Below are positions 1 to 8,656 of a stretch of DNA of 64,000 nt, in pieces (position 1 is the stretch's first letter; the number at the start of each line of letters is the position of its first letter). The position numbers were made by a program, and so were the translations under genes. The stretch spans positions 656,996 to 720,995 of the forward strand of contig LT598463.1 in the NCBI GenBank assembly GCA_900074745.1. The letters run 5' to 3'. The DNA is from Lachancea mirantina. Lineage: Eukaryota; Ascomycota; Saccharomycetes; Saccharomycetales; Saccharomycetaceae. The notes beneath the pieces are model-generated. The model made no database searches and was not told the origin of the DNA. It was given only the letters and a program-made list of their open reading frames with translations.

Positions 1-105
1 GGTTCGTAACCCCCAATTCAAATGTAGCTCCTTGCTCCCTACATGCTTTGTTCAGCATTTATATGGTGTGTGTTCCCTTGTCTATCCGGGTAACCATAAC
101 CATAA

Positions 106-121
106 TATAAATAGCCGCCGG
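106..121 (+). promoter_or_regulatory. TATA box overlapping a URS1-like site before MND1
   Basis: A TATAAATA box (106-113) runs directly into TAGCCGCCGG (112-121), which matches the Ume6 URS1 consensus TAGCCGCCGA at nine of ten positions. URS1 represses early meiotic genes in mitosis and activates them in meiosis. MND1 is such a gene, so the placement fits. A TATA box here favours a start codon downstream, at 190, over the ATG at 63. A second URS1-like sequence, TAGCCGCCTA, overlaps the 3' splice site at 275-284 and is probably chance. Confidence 0.6.
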
Positions 122-189
122 CAGGAAAACAGACCTTTCCCATTTCTCACCACTTTACCAAGACTGCAAACGTCAGCACTTCAAACTAA

Positions 190-979
190 ATGGTTAGCCG
201 CATCCTGCTCATACAGAAACCTTTAGCCTTTTCTTTATAGAACCTGTAAGTAAATAGTACTAACGCAGCAGCTTTAGCCGCCTAAGAAGACGACCTCACT
301 AGCGGACAAGAAAGCCAGTATATTGAGATTTTTCCAAGGGGAATACTCAATGTACAGCATGAAAGAACTAGAAAAACTCATCCCCAAGAATTGCCCGGGT
401 GTTTCTTCGATGCTAGTCAAGGATCTCGTCCAGCAGATGATAGACGAAGACGGGATAATCACGGTGGAAAAATGCGGGAACGTGAACGTTTACTGGTGTT
501 TTGAGAGCCAGATCCAAATGAAACTCGTGCAGGAGAGAGACCATTTACAGCAGAAACTGCAAGATACCACTGAAAACATCGCCGCTACAAAGCAGAAGCT
601 TGCAGATGACAAAAAAGGTTTACGTAGCAGTGTATTTAGCGTGCAAGGCAAACAAAAACGGAGAGACACCGTTCTGGAAGAACTCAAGGATCTCGACAAT
701 AAGCTCAAGCAGCTCAGAGCCAATTACGATAAAGTGTCGCAGCACAAATGGAACAAGGACAAAATCGCCAAGAAAACTCGAGATCTTTCTGCGGCGATCC
801 GAAACCTGGACACGATCACCGACAATATCGAGATTATCGTTGCGTTCCTGTGTCACGAGTTTTCAATCGATGGGAACGATCTTCGTACTGAACTCAACAT
901 TCCAGAAGAGTTCAAGGAGTTCCCAGAATTGGCGCCCATGAATCTTGTGCAGGATACCAACGCAACCGCCCGTGAATGA
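190..979 (+). CDS. MND1: Mnd1, meiotic strand-exchange cofactor (spliced)
   Basis: Mnd1 forms a heterodimer with Hop2. It acts in the meiotic nucleus to help Dmc1 and Rad51 pair homologous chromosomes. The main exon runs 278-979 and reads PPKKTTSLADKKASILRFFQ at its start, like the N-terminus of S. cerevisiae Mnd1. The winged-helix part (LEKLIPKNC, VKDLVQQMIDEDG, EKCGNVNVYWCF) comes next, then a coiled coil over about residues 85-195, then the conserved end IPEEFKEFPEL. The initiator ATG must come from a separate exon: TACTAAC lies at 258-264 and TAG at 275-277. I propose that exon 1 is the ATG at 190-192, giving 234 aa (219 in S. cerevisiae). The 5' splice site would then be GTTAGC, which is weak. 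An alternative is ATG 63-65 followed by GTGTGT. The gene lies next to COM2, as expected for merged YGL183C/YER130C order. Confidence 0.85.
193..277 (+). other. MND1 intron (85 nt, proposed)
   Basis: The branch point TACTAAC (258-264) and the acceptor TAG (275-277) are clear. Exon 2 then continues in frame with Mnd1. The donor is uncertain: GTTAGC at 193 directly follows an ATG, while GTGTGT at 66 follows another ATG and would make a 212-nt intron. GTAAGT at 246 lies too near the branch point to be used. The TATA box and URS1 at 106-121 favour the short intron. Confidence 0.6.
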
Positions 980-1125
980 CAAATAAAAGGTCCTTATTAT
1001 AAGTGTGTTACTTGTATACAGATCTTAGTTGCTAAGCATGGAATTATTGTTTTGAATGCTGGGTGTGCATGTGTGTATTATTTCTTACACCGAATGTCTC
1101 GGTATCGCGATAGCGACGCACATGT

Positions 1126-2292
1126 TCATGGTGCGTCGCTACTCGCATGCGTCTTCATGTGTTGGTTCAAGTTGTCGCCTCTGCTGAACATCTTGCCGCA
1201 TATTTCGCATTTGTAGGGTTTTTCGCCCATGTGCAGCGATCTCACATGTCTTTTCAGATGCTCCTGCCTGCGGAACCTCCGGTCGCAAAATTCGCACCCA
1301 AACTGCTTAGACGCGTCTAGAATGGGCGACGGTTTCCTGCCCCGTGTCTTTGGCATCCCGCCTTTCCTCTTCACGATACCCGCTTCCGAGGAGTCGTTAA
1401 AATGCACACTACCGTCTGGCGAGCTGAAAGAGGAACCTCTTGCACTCGTACTCACGCTCAAGGAACGACCCAAATATTCATCGTTCACGAGCTGCGACGG
1501 ATTTATGACACCGCCCATCGTAGCGTCTTCCACAGCAGCGCCCTGTGTGACGGGAACAGTAGGTTTTCGGCTCCAGAAGTATTTTTTCTTCAAGAACGGT
1601 TGTGGCTCCTCGCTCAAAAGTTGCGGATCAATAAGTGGCACTTCCTCGTCCTTATTGCCGCTGCCACCACTGCCGCTGTTGTTACCAAACAGGTTCAATT
1701 TGAAGTAGTTTTTCCGTTTTTTGCGGCACGACAACTCAGCGGTCGTACCGGCTTCATTCTCCGGCAGCAACGGATTCATGACCATCTCGTCGGCGTAGTC
1801 GCTGAACATCGACCCCTTGCGCTGTTTATTGAGCCCAAACGAGAAAACTTCGGGACCTTCGTCATCCGTCACCATGATGTCTTCCTCGTCATCGGCACGC
1901 TGTTCTCTCCGAAGCCCACGCTCGAAAAACTCGTACTCGTAGTACACGGGCTCCGTGCTGTTGTAACCAGAGATCGACAGCCGTCTTTTGGGCCTCGATT
2001 CCCCCTCTTGCGTCGTTCTACCCTCGAGGTCCAACATTTCCTCTATCAAACTCCGGTCCCGCAACTGTATCTCTTCCACATGACTCTGACTCTGCAGCGT
2101 GTTCCCAGTCAAATCATTCTCGATCGCAGACTCATTGATCGCTTTTCGAATCAATTGGAGGTTAAAAGGCGAGTTCGGACTTGTAGGTGCCGTTGTCGTT
2201 GCGACTTCCGTTGCCGTCGTCTTGTTCTCGACAAAGCTGATCCCGACCAGGGTGTCGCTGGAAATGGTTCTTTCTATAGGAAAAATCGACAT
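1126..2292 (-). CDS. COM2: Com2-like C2H2 zinc-finger transcription factor
   Basis: This 388-aa nuclear DNA-binding protein has two C2H2 fingers at its C-terminus, at about residues 333-354 (CEFC...HVRSLH) and 362-382 (CEIC...HMKTH). The linker is MGEKPYK. The fingers are of the Msn2/Msn4/Com2 type, which bind AGGGG-like stress elements. The rest is low complexity and acidic, with no recognisable fold, and contains a SerGly-rich stretch ([11 protein letters not shown]). I name it COM2 (YER130C) mainly from position: in the pre-duplication order YER130C lies beside YER131W (RPS26) and the YGL183-YGL189 genes. An Msn2/4-type paralog cannot be excluded from the fingers alone. S. cerevisiae Com2 is linked to the sulfur dioxide response, and a sulfur gene (STR3) lies nearby. 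The ATG at 2292 is the first in frame. Confidence 0.75.
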   Translation of the reverse strand: MSIFPIERTISSDTLVGISFVENKTTATEVATTTAPTSPNSPFNLQLIRKAINESAIENDLTGNTLQSQSHVEEIQLRDRSLIEEMLDLEGRTTQEGESRPKRRLSISGYNSTEPVYYEYEFFERGLRREQRADDEEDIMVTDDEGPEVFSFGLNKQRKGSMFSDYADEMVMNPLLPENEAGTTAELSCRKKRKNYFKLNLFGNNSGSGGSGNKDEEVPLIDPQLLSEEPQPFLKKKYFWSRKPTVPVTQGAAVEDATMGGVINPSQLVNDEYLGRSLSVSTSARGSSFSSPDGSVHFNDSSEAGIVKRKGGMPKTRGRKPSPILDASKQFGCEFCDRRFRRQEHLKRHVRSLHMGEKPYKCEICGKMFSRGDNLNQHMKTHASSDAP

Positions 2293-2693
2293 TCCCACTC
2301 AATTGATTGTGTTCAATCTACCCCAAAGGCCCACCAGACTTTGTTTTCCTTCAAATCCGACTTCGCACTATTTCTGACTTTTAGCTGTTAATATGTGAGT
2401 TTCCGCGGAAACGTGCCATTTTTGCTTCAATACCAAGGCTGAGGAGGGATTTTGAAAAATGATGAAAAATGGTAAAAATCGTGAAATAATGGACATGGCT
2501 GGCGATTTTGGAAACAATGGATATGGGAAACATATGGGAAACAAAAGGGAAACTAGACAGCTAGAAATAAGCCGAACTCCGAGAGAGACGCAAATGAGAC
2601 CTCTTAGTGCGTGCTTGGCTATGATTATCCAATGTATATCCGGGCTTGGCTAAATCTCTATAAATGCTCTATGGTTCCTACTTTCTGGAAGCT
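2293..2693. other. Intergenic: COM2 promoter and Zn2Cys6 gene 3' flank
   Basis: This stretch separates the COM2 start from the stop of the next minus-strand gene, so it should hold the COM2 promoter. It contains several near-repeats of ATGGGAAAC and an A/T-rich block with many ATGs. I see no conserved ORF, tRNA or snoRNA. Confidence 0.6.
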
Positions 2694-5489
2694 TTACTTC
2701 TCGTCGCTGGCCAGTATGCCGCATATGATTTCCAAAAGTGCATTTTCGAATTCGCGGTAGTACTCGTCGCCCGTGCCAATGGTTTCAGCTTCGTCGGCGT
2801 CTGCGTTCAGTAGCAGGATATACCGCTGGACATCCTGCCGAATATCTTGTATTTGGGCCTTCGTCGACGCTGCGCTTATGGATGCTGTGTTCGATTTCTT
2901 GGCTAGAGCCCTTTTGAAGGAGCTCAGGTAGTCGAGTTCCCCTGGTGACTCTGTGGGCTCCGAGCGGAGTAACATGTCGGCCACAGCGAGACTTCCTGCG
3001 GACTCTGCTGGCTCCGTAGATTCAGAATTATTGTAAAACGAGCACGACAGTTCTCGCATAATCTTGGGTGCAACCAGTGCACACGAAGTTGTGTCTGCGT
3101 TATCGGCGCGGATTGCGTTTTGGAGAAGGCTGTTATCGGATAAGTTGAAGTTGCTCGTGAAAAGATGGCCACTGTTGATGATGCTGGTAATACTCAAGAT
3201 GCTACTAGCGTCGCGACCCGTCCATACTTCTGTTTTGGCAGTCATGTTGGGGCCCGAGTGGCTCGTGTCGCTACCAACGGCGCGAAGGTCAATGCTGGGC
3301 TGTGGAACAACACTTGCACGATTGTTTTGCATCACAAGACTACCAACGTCGTACTTGCCTGCGTAGAGTTTCACACCTGGGACCGTCGCTGCGTCAAGCA
3401 CGTTTTTTGAAGTGTCAAACTTCACAATGATGAGATTAAACAAAAGTTTGACAAGCTGGAAACAGTTCCGACAAATAGCCGTATCCGAATCGATCTTGGC
3501 CTCCGCAACGGGAATCGCTTTTGAAAGAAGTATGTAGCGCAGATCGTGTTGCAATATCAACACTTGCCCTATACGCTGCGCGCGATTGAGATCCAATGCA
3601 AGCGTTTTTAACACGAATGTAATGGCATTTATCGGCATGTTCCCAACGAGCAACTCCCAATTGTAGCAGGAGTAAGTATCGTCGCCATGGTATTTCAAAA
3701 ACTCGTCCAAATAGTGCAAAGAGGCGGGTATCAAGTTGTTTGTGAGATCTTCGTAGTTGTAGACCAATTTGCCCGGAACGGGCGTTTCCAAGCCACCCAT
3801 CAAATGGTGATCGAGCGCAAGGTTACCACTATCGTTTAAGATTGCCTGGATCGCTAGGAAATGCAATCCGTAGCCGCTTTTGGCGATCAGGTCCTCGGAG
3901 GCTTCATCTTCGGCATTCAAAGTGCGCCTCCAAAATTTGCGGCGACGCATGAGCATGGGCAACGAAGTCTTGATGATATTCAGATGCAACAAAAGGCATG
4001 CACGATCGGCAAAAGTGTTCAGCATGAAAACAGCCCACTCGATAAATTTCGCTTCCAAGGGCGAGCGCGGGAAATTCTGCTTGCTGTAGTTGGTCAGCGA
4101 CAATGCGCTTCCCATGCAGCAGGCGTGTAGATCGACGATCCGCTCCTTGATTCCCTGAATCACGCCCCGACTCGACTGAGAGCAAAGCTCGTTCAACAAC
4201 ACGACAAACCGATACTTGGCGTTCAGAAAACACAGGCTCGGGTCCAATACGCCGCCGGACACCTCGGAGGGAAGCGCCGTGTCGAACTCCTCGAGTTTCA
4301 GCAAAGGCGGCAGATTGTTGTGAAGCGAGGTCATCGTGTCGAGCTGGAAAATTTGCCAGAAAAGCGTCCGGCGCGATTGCACCGCTGCATAGTCCGTAAT
4401 CTTGTGGTGACTGACCGGGTCGCGCGTGAGCATGGCCCGCTGCGCCAGCCGGGAAAGCTGGGCAATCGTGGTGATGTTTGGGTTTTCGATGATCGAATTT
4501 ATGAGCACGAACCCGGCCAGCGACTGGAGAGTATACCTGTTTGGGAAATCGTTCATGGCGTAAAGCAGGTCGGAGGCCTCGTGGTAGGAGGCCATTTCGT
4601 CGTAAAGTTCCGACGAATTGCTGCGCCGGTGGAATTCGGACTTGGTTGCAGCGTATAACACCGGGAACAGCAGTTGCAAAAACTCTTTCGTTGCGGGCGA
4701 GCCCGTGGGCGGGCCCGCTTCGAGGCCCGCCCAGAACAACGCATGGTCTGCCACCAGCTGTTCAACATTGAAAAGCGGTATTATCGGATGCACCGTATTC
4801 CTGTAGACGTCGCACAACTCTTCGGACCGCGCTCGCGAGGGCAGATACAGTAGTATGTCCCGAAGCGAAAAAGTGACACCGTGGTCAGGTGACACCCCCA
4901 GATCACGCGACACGGACTCGTCCGGCGACTTCTGGTCAGGTGACCCCGTCACGAGCGGCGAGAATGCCGGCGTAGGCGCACAGCTGGACGCACAGTCCAG
5001 CGTTTCGGTCGACGAGGATTGCGGGGAGCTCAAGGCAGTGGCAGGGTCGCGCGGGAAGCGGCCGTAGGCCGCGTCCGCGGCCTTCTTACGGTGGGCGTAC
5101 CGGCGCTTGTGCTGTTTACGCAGCTCAAGCAGGGTCTTCTCGTCCTGGACCATAGTCTTGGCCTTCTCGATGGCCATGAGGAGCTGTTGCTTGGAATCGC
5201 CCGCGGGGGGCGCGCTGTTCTCGCGCAGCTGGGGCGAGGGCAGATCGGCCGCGACAGCAGGACTGCTTTTCCCGCGCGACACGCGATCGTTGAGGAAGTA
5301 GGAGCAGCTCCAATGGTTTTTGGTGCAGTTTTGGCACGCGGGTTGCTCGCGGGAACATTTTATCTTACGCTGGTGACAGGGCACGCAACTCAAGATCTTG
5401 CGCTGCCGGCGTCGCTGGATCTTGTAGATCTTGCCGTCCTCGAGGACCAGCGCCGCCTGGTCCTTGATGGGGATGAGCTTGGAGGTCAT
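2694..5489 (-). CDS. Zn2Cys6 fungal transcription factor, not identified further
   Basis: This 931-aa regulator has an N-terminal binuclear zinc cluster at residues 35-62 with exact CX2CX6CX6CX2CX6C spacing, preceded by basic residues (QRRRQRK). A Ser/Pro/Gln-rich linker follows. The middle region looks like the fungal-specific transcription factor domain, with YRNTVHPIIPLFN at about residues 230-245, followed by helical blocks. Such proteins usually bind CGG half-sites in the nucleus as dimers. The sequence after the cluster (WSCSYFLNDRVSRG) is distinctive but I cannot assign it to a named S. cerevisiae gene. Neither the YGL183-YGL184 nor the YER130-YER131 interval in S. cerevisiae has such a gene, so it was lost there or gained here. 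The start is ATG at 5489; an upstream in-frame GTG at 5537 is not expected to be used. GC content rises towards the 5' end. Confidence 0.85.
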   Translation of the reverse strand: MTSKLIPIKDQAALVLEDGKIYKIQRRRQRKILSCVPCHQRKIKCSREQPACQNCTKNHWSCSYFLNDRVSRGKSSPAVAADLPSPQLRENSAPPAGDSKQQLLMAIEKAKTMVQDEKTLLELRKQHKRRYAHRKKAADAAYGRFPRDPATALSSPQSSSTETLDCASSCAPTPAFSPLVTGSPDQKSPDESVSRDLGVSPDHGVTFSLRDILLYLPSRARSEELCDVYRNTVHPIIPLFNVEQLVADHALFWAGLEAGPPTGSPATKEFLQLLFPVLYAATKSEFHRRSNSSELYDEMASYHEASDLLYAMNDFPNRYTLQSLAGFVLINSIIENPNITTIAQLSRLAQRAMLTRDPVSHHKITDYAAVQSRRTLFWQIFQLDTMTSLHNNLPPLLKLEEFDTALPSEVSGGVLDPSLCFLNAKYRFVVLLNELCSQSSRGVIQGIKERIVDLHACCMGSALSLTNYSKQNFPRSPLEAKFIEWAVFMLNTFADRACLLLHLNIIKTSLPMLMRRRKFWRRTLNAEDEASEDLIAKSGYGLHFLAIQAILNDSGNLALDHHLMGGLETPVPGKLVYNYEDLTNNLIPASLHYLDEFLKYHGDDTYSCYNWELLVGNMPINAITFVLKTLALDLNRAQRIGQVLILQHDLRYILLSKAIPVAEAKIDSDTAICRNCFQLVKLLFNLIIVKFDTSKNVLDAATVPGVKLYAGKYDVGSLVMQNNRASVVPQPSIDLRAVGSDTSHSGPNMTAKTEVWTGRDASSILSITSIINSGHLFTSNFNLSDNSLLQNAIRADNADTTSCALVAPKIMRELSCSFYNNSESTEPAESAGSLAVADMLLRSEPTESPGELDYLSSFKRALAKKSNTASISAASTKAQIQDIRQDVQRYILLLNADADEAETIGTGDEYYREFENALLEIICGILASDEK

Positions 5490-6449
5490 GGCAGGGCGTG
5501 GCTGAAGCCGTTTGTCGCGGGTTCTCGGTCCCGGCACAGGGCATCAGCGAGCGAAGTTGATGAAAAAAAAATGGTGCCATCGTTGCAAAGAACCGGAAAA
5601 CCGGAAAGGAGATAAGAGCGGTGTGCTAGTGAGCTTGCACAAGAGTGAGTGAGCGCGAGTCCGTGGAGCAGCTGAAGCGCGAGAGTTGCAAAACACTCAG
5701 CTCAGACCTTGCGTGCGGATATAATGGGCAGAAACCTGCTGTGCGGGGGTGCGTGATTTTCGTATTTCGTGATCGATCTCGTCACCTCCACCTTGTTTCT
5801 GCTTTGTTTCCGCTTTGTTTCGCACCTCCACTGTTTCCAGCTCTGATTACGGATTACCTGGCCGGGACACGCCAGAGAGCGGTACACGCACACGTGACAC
5901 GTTCTGTTTCGCGTTGGTTTCGCTTTTGTTTCGCGCGGCCTTTGTTTCCAGAACGTGCGCGCGCATGAAAACTAGTCCTTTCCCGGGGCGGCCCAGGGAT
6001 CACGTGATCGCGACGAGAGATCCAAAGGGAGATTCGGACGCGCCGTTGCAAGCAGTAGGGGTGTTGAGTTTTATTGGGGTTTGTCGTGGACCATTGTGAT
6101 CATGGTCATATCGGCTCGCTTAGTACAGTTTTTATGGTGGTCGGTAGGCGATGGATTTGTGAACTGCTCATATAACTCGCTCATAGTTGGTCTACATAGT
6201 AAGGGAGGTAGGGTGTTGGGTGCGTATATCTCTCAGTAATTATCTTGCGACGACCGTTGTGATCCCGGCCATAGCGCCTCCCTTTATACGACTCCTGTAA
6301 CACAAATCCAACCTCGGAATCCGTTACTTTCTCCAAGCTTGACGGGGCGTGACGACACCACGACCACCGCTAGAATCGTTTGGTTCCTAAGACTTCCTCT
6401 TGTCCATTGACCGTCTGTTCACTTCTCTAATTTTATTCTGTCACTTCGA

Positions 6450-6457
6450 TCACGTGA
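6450..6457 (+). promoter_or_regulatory. Cbf1-type E-box upstream of STR3
   Basis: The sequence TCACGTGA is the Cbf1 consensus. Together with Met4 and Met28 it drives sulfur amino acid genes in S. cerevisiae. It is about 600 bp before the STR3 ATG and shares the region with two Met31/32-type motifs, the usual combination for this regulon. Confidence 0.55.
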
Positions 6458-6570
6458 CCATCGAACAGAACAGCCCGGGGCTTCTGGTAAAGCGAATGAG
6501 GCCTTCGCATATGTTGTCACATCCTACGAAACACTGTCCACACCGGGCCCTCATTGTGGCTCTCGCAGAC

Positions 6571-6578
6571 AACTGTGG
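6571..6578 (+). promoter_or_regulatory. Met31/Met32-type site
   Basis: AACTGTGG matches the core of the Met31/Met32 consensus AAACTGTGG. It is followed by CG. The site lies about 480 bp before STR3, a methionine-cycle gene, so sulfur-responsive control is plausible. Confidence 0.45.
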
Positions 6579-6679
6579 CGCCGTCTATAACACCGACGAG
6601 CGGACCTACGCGGGGTTTGGTTGGCGGTGACGCTTTTGTCCGTGCAAGGACGACTCACTAGGACGACTCGCCGACGGCC

Positions 6680-6709
6680 CGCCGACGGCGAGCCGGCTCG
6701 CCGTCGGCG
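6680..6709. repeat. Perfect 30-bp GC palindrome
   Basis: Bases 6680-6694 are the exact reverse complement of 6695-6709, centred on GCC/GGC. A nested partial copy adds a 13-bp arm pair: GACTCGCCGACGG at 6665-6677 pairs with its complement at 6701-6713. It could extrude as a cruciform. No protein with this site is known to me. Confidence 0.9.
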
Positions 6710-6792
6710 AGTCGGAGGTATTTGCACACTGCGAAACGTGGGCGGTGCGACGTTTCGTGGGACGTTTCGCCTTGAGCAGCGACGCTGCTCAA

Positions 6793-6800
6793 CCACAGTT
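6793..6800 (-). promoter_or_regulatory. Met31/Met32-type site, reverse orientation
   Basis: CCACAGTT on the + strand is AACTGTGG on the minus strand, the same core as at 6571. It is about 255 bp before the STR3 ATG, a typical activator distance. Confidence 0.45.
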
Positions 6801-7054
6801 GCCAGCACTGGGCGCCGCAGCCAGCGACGCGGCCCTTATATCAACGGGACAGAAATGTGTCGGTGGAGACTGCGGTGAGGAAAAGAGAGACATACCCGGT
6901 TGCGACTCGGTCCGTACACAGTGACAAACGGCGCTGCTACCCATTTGCTACTCGGTTGCTACCCAGTCCGTACCCGTCGCATCTACTGGCACTTCCCCAC
7001 AAAGGACCCCCCGGCCACCACTCGACACATCTGTAACGCCCCTCGCAACTCTCC

Positions 7055-8449
7055 ATGACAGATCTCTCGTTGCAAACCAAGCTCGTGTCGCTCCCCGCGC
7101 ACAAAGACCAGCACGGCGCCTCCGTTCCGCCGCTGTACCAGTCGACAACGTTCCGGCAAACGTCGCTCGACGAGGACGCCGCGCAGGCGTACGACTACAC
7201 GCGGTCGGGCAACCCGACGCGTACGATCGTGCAGCAGCAAGTCGCGCGTCTGTACGGCGTCGACAGCGACCAGGTGTTTGCCGTGAGCAGCGGGATGACT
7301 GCGCTCGACGTGATCCTGCGCAGTCTCGTGCTCAACAGCAGCAGCGGCGGCGCTAGCGCGCCGCCGCCTACTGTGATCGCCGGCGACGATCTCTACGGCG
7401 GTACGCAGCGTCTGCTCACGTTCTTGGGCGGGCGCGCGCATGCGCGCGCCCTGCACGCAGACACGAGCGATTTCGACCGCTTTGTTGCCGTGTTCGACGC
7501 ACAGCCACGTGTCGACTGCGTCGTCCTCGAGTCCCCCACGAATCCAATCTGTAAAGTCGCAGACTTGCCTCGTCTCACCGCGTTCGTCAAACAGCGCAAC
7601 AAAGACTGTCTCATCGTGGTCGACAACACCATGATGAGCGGACTCAACGCGAATCCTCTTGACTTCCAGTGCGACGTCGTGTACGAGTCCGCGACCAAAT
7701 ATCTCAATGGCCACCACGACATCATGGCGGGTGTCATTATCACCCGGAATCGTGCCCTGGCGCAACAGGTGTATTTCATAGTCAACTCGACCGGCTGCGG
7801 GCTTTCACCGCTCGAATCCTGGTTACTCGTACGTGGACTCAAGACGCTTGGCGTCCGGTTGTACCAGCAACAACATAACGCCATGGTGCTCGCACACTGG
7901 CTCGAAAGTTCCTGCGGGTTCCGGCGCACGCCTCAAAACAAAGCGCTTGTGACCCGCTACGTCGGACTTCGGTCACACCCCCAATTCCAACTACATCGGT
8001 CCTTCAACCGTGGGCCCGGCGCAGTACTTTCGTTCGAAACGGGCTCCTTCGAACACTCCAAACGACTTGTGACCTCCAAAAGACTTCGGATCTGGGCCGT
8101 TACGGTCTCGTTCGGGTGCGTCAATTCTCTCATATCCATGCCTTGCAAGATGTCCCACGCCGCGATCGATCCCAAACTCCGCAAACAGCGTGAGTTCCCC
8201 GAGGACATCGTGCGGCTCTGTTGCGGGATCGAGAACATCGCCGACTTGCAGCACGATTTGCTCGCCGCCATGATCGACGCAGATATCGTCGAGTGCCAGG
8301 ACAACGGTAAGACCATTTTCAACAAGCTGAACGGCCTACGGGGGCCCAATACTACAGGTAAAGGTGCTTTACCCAATATATACGACGAATTTTTCGGTGC
8401 ACATCTGGCCAGCACCGAATCCCAGGTAGTACGCGCCCCTAAGCTTTAG
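7055..8449 (+). CDS. STR3: Cystathionine beta-lyase
   Basis: This enzyme is pyridoxal-phosphate dependent and converts cystathionine to homocysteine in the transsulfuration route to methionine. The 464 aa equal the length of S. cerevisiae Str3 (YGL184C). Family signs are YDYTRSGNPTRT (47-58), SSGMTALD (78-85), the cofactor-contacting Asp190 in VVDNT, and the Schiff-base Lys215 in ESATKYLNGHHD. VSFGCVNSLI follows in the C-terminal part. The ATG at 7055 is the first in frame. Upstream Cbf1 and Met31/32 motifs suggest sulfur control. The first half of the gene is strikingly GC-rich, with almost all third positions G or C, and contains a 22-bp palindrome at 7430-7451. The second half is closer to neighbouring genes. 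The cofactor is made from vitamin B6, and the B6 transporter TPN1 lies two genes away. Confidence 0.95.
   Translation: MTDLSLQTKLVSLPAHKDQHGASVPPLYQSTTFRQTSLDEDAAQAYDYTRSGNPTRTIVQQQVARLYGVDSDQVFAVSSGMTALDVILRSLVLNSSSGGASAPPPTVIAGDDLYGGTQRLLTFLGGRAHARALHADTSDFDRFVAVFDAQPRVDCVVLESPTNPICKVADLPRLTAFVKQRNKDCLIVVDNTMMSGLNANPLDFQCDVVYESATKYLNGHHDIMAGVIITRNRALAQQVYFIVNSTGCGLSPLESWLLVRGLKTLGVRLYQQQHNAMVLAHWLESSCGFRRTPQNKALVTRYVGLRSHPQFQLHRSFNRGPGAVLSFETGSFEHSKRLVTSKRLRIWAVTVSFGCVNSLISMPCKMSHAAIDPKLRKQREFPEDIVRLCCGIENIADLQHDLLAAMIDADIVECQDNGKTIFNKLNGLRGPNTTGKGALPNIYDEFFGAHLASTESQVVRAPKL
7430..7451. repeat. 22-bp alternating GC palindrome inside STR3
   Basis: The run at 7430-7451 is a perfect palindrome around GCATGC, made of alternating CG steps. 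It codes for GGRAHARAL residues 125-133. Alternating purine-pyrimidine GC tracts can adopt Z-DNA or a cruciform. Confidence 0.85.
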
Positions 8450-8620
8450 ATAACTTTCTGGGAGCAAAAGATTAGCATTACCGGCATCATTCACGCGCCT
8501 ATTCAGCTCTAGACATTACTATGCTGCATTTTGCCATTCTCTTGAATTTTTCAATTTTTCACTAGGTCATCGCTTATCTCTATATTAACTTTTCCGGGTG
8601 AAAATTTTAGATTCCTAGCG

Positions 8621-8656
8621 ATGCCTCAGTGGAGAGGACAACGATTTGTAAGATGA
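8621..8656 (+). other. Short upstream ORF overlapping the next start codon
   Basis: An ATG at 8621 opens an 11-codon frame ending in TGA at 8654-8656. Its stop overlaps the main ATG (8653-8655) as ATGA. If the mRNA begins upstream, ribosomes would have to reinitiate or scan past it. No peptide homology is expected. Confidence 0.5.

Larger units (their letters stand above)
5490..7054. other. GC-rich divergent promoter region between the Zn2Cys6 gene and STR3
   Basis: This 1.56-kb region drives two divergent genes. It holds CACGTG boxes at 5891-5896, 6001-6006 and 6451-6456, Met31/32-type sites at 6571 and 6793, and a large GC palindrome near 6665-6713. Runs of GTTTC/GTTTCGC occur at about 5795-5950. 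Long frames inside it on both strands have no recognisable protein and reflect high GC. No RNA gene was recognised. Confidence 0.6.

Noticed and set aside
1402-2391. Open frame of 329 codons opposite COM2
   Set aside because: It is antisense to a zinc-finger gene with clear motifs and has no recognisable domain. It has the biased composition of a shadow frame.
5019-5615. 198-codon frame opposite the Zn2Cys6 gene 5' end
   Set aside because: High GC leaves antisense frames open. No homology, and the sense frame carries the zinc cluster.
6983-7765. 260-codon minus-strand frame opposite STR3
   Set aside because: Arg/Val/His-rich composition from GC-rich antisense. The STR3 active-site residues are on the other strand.
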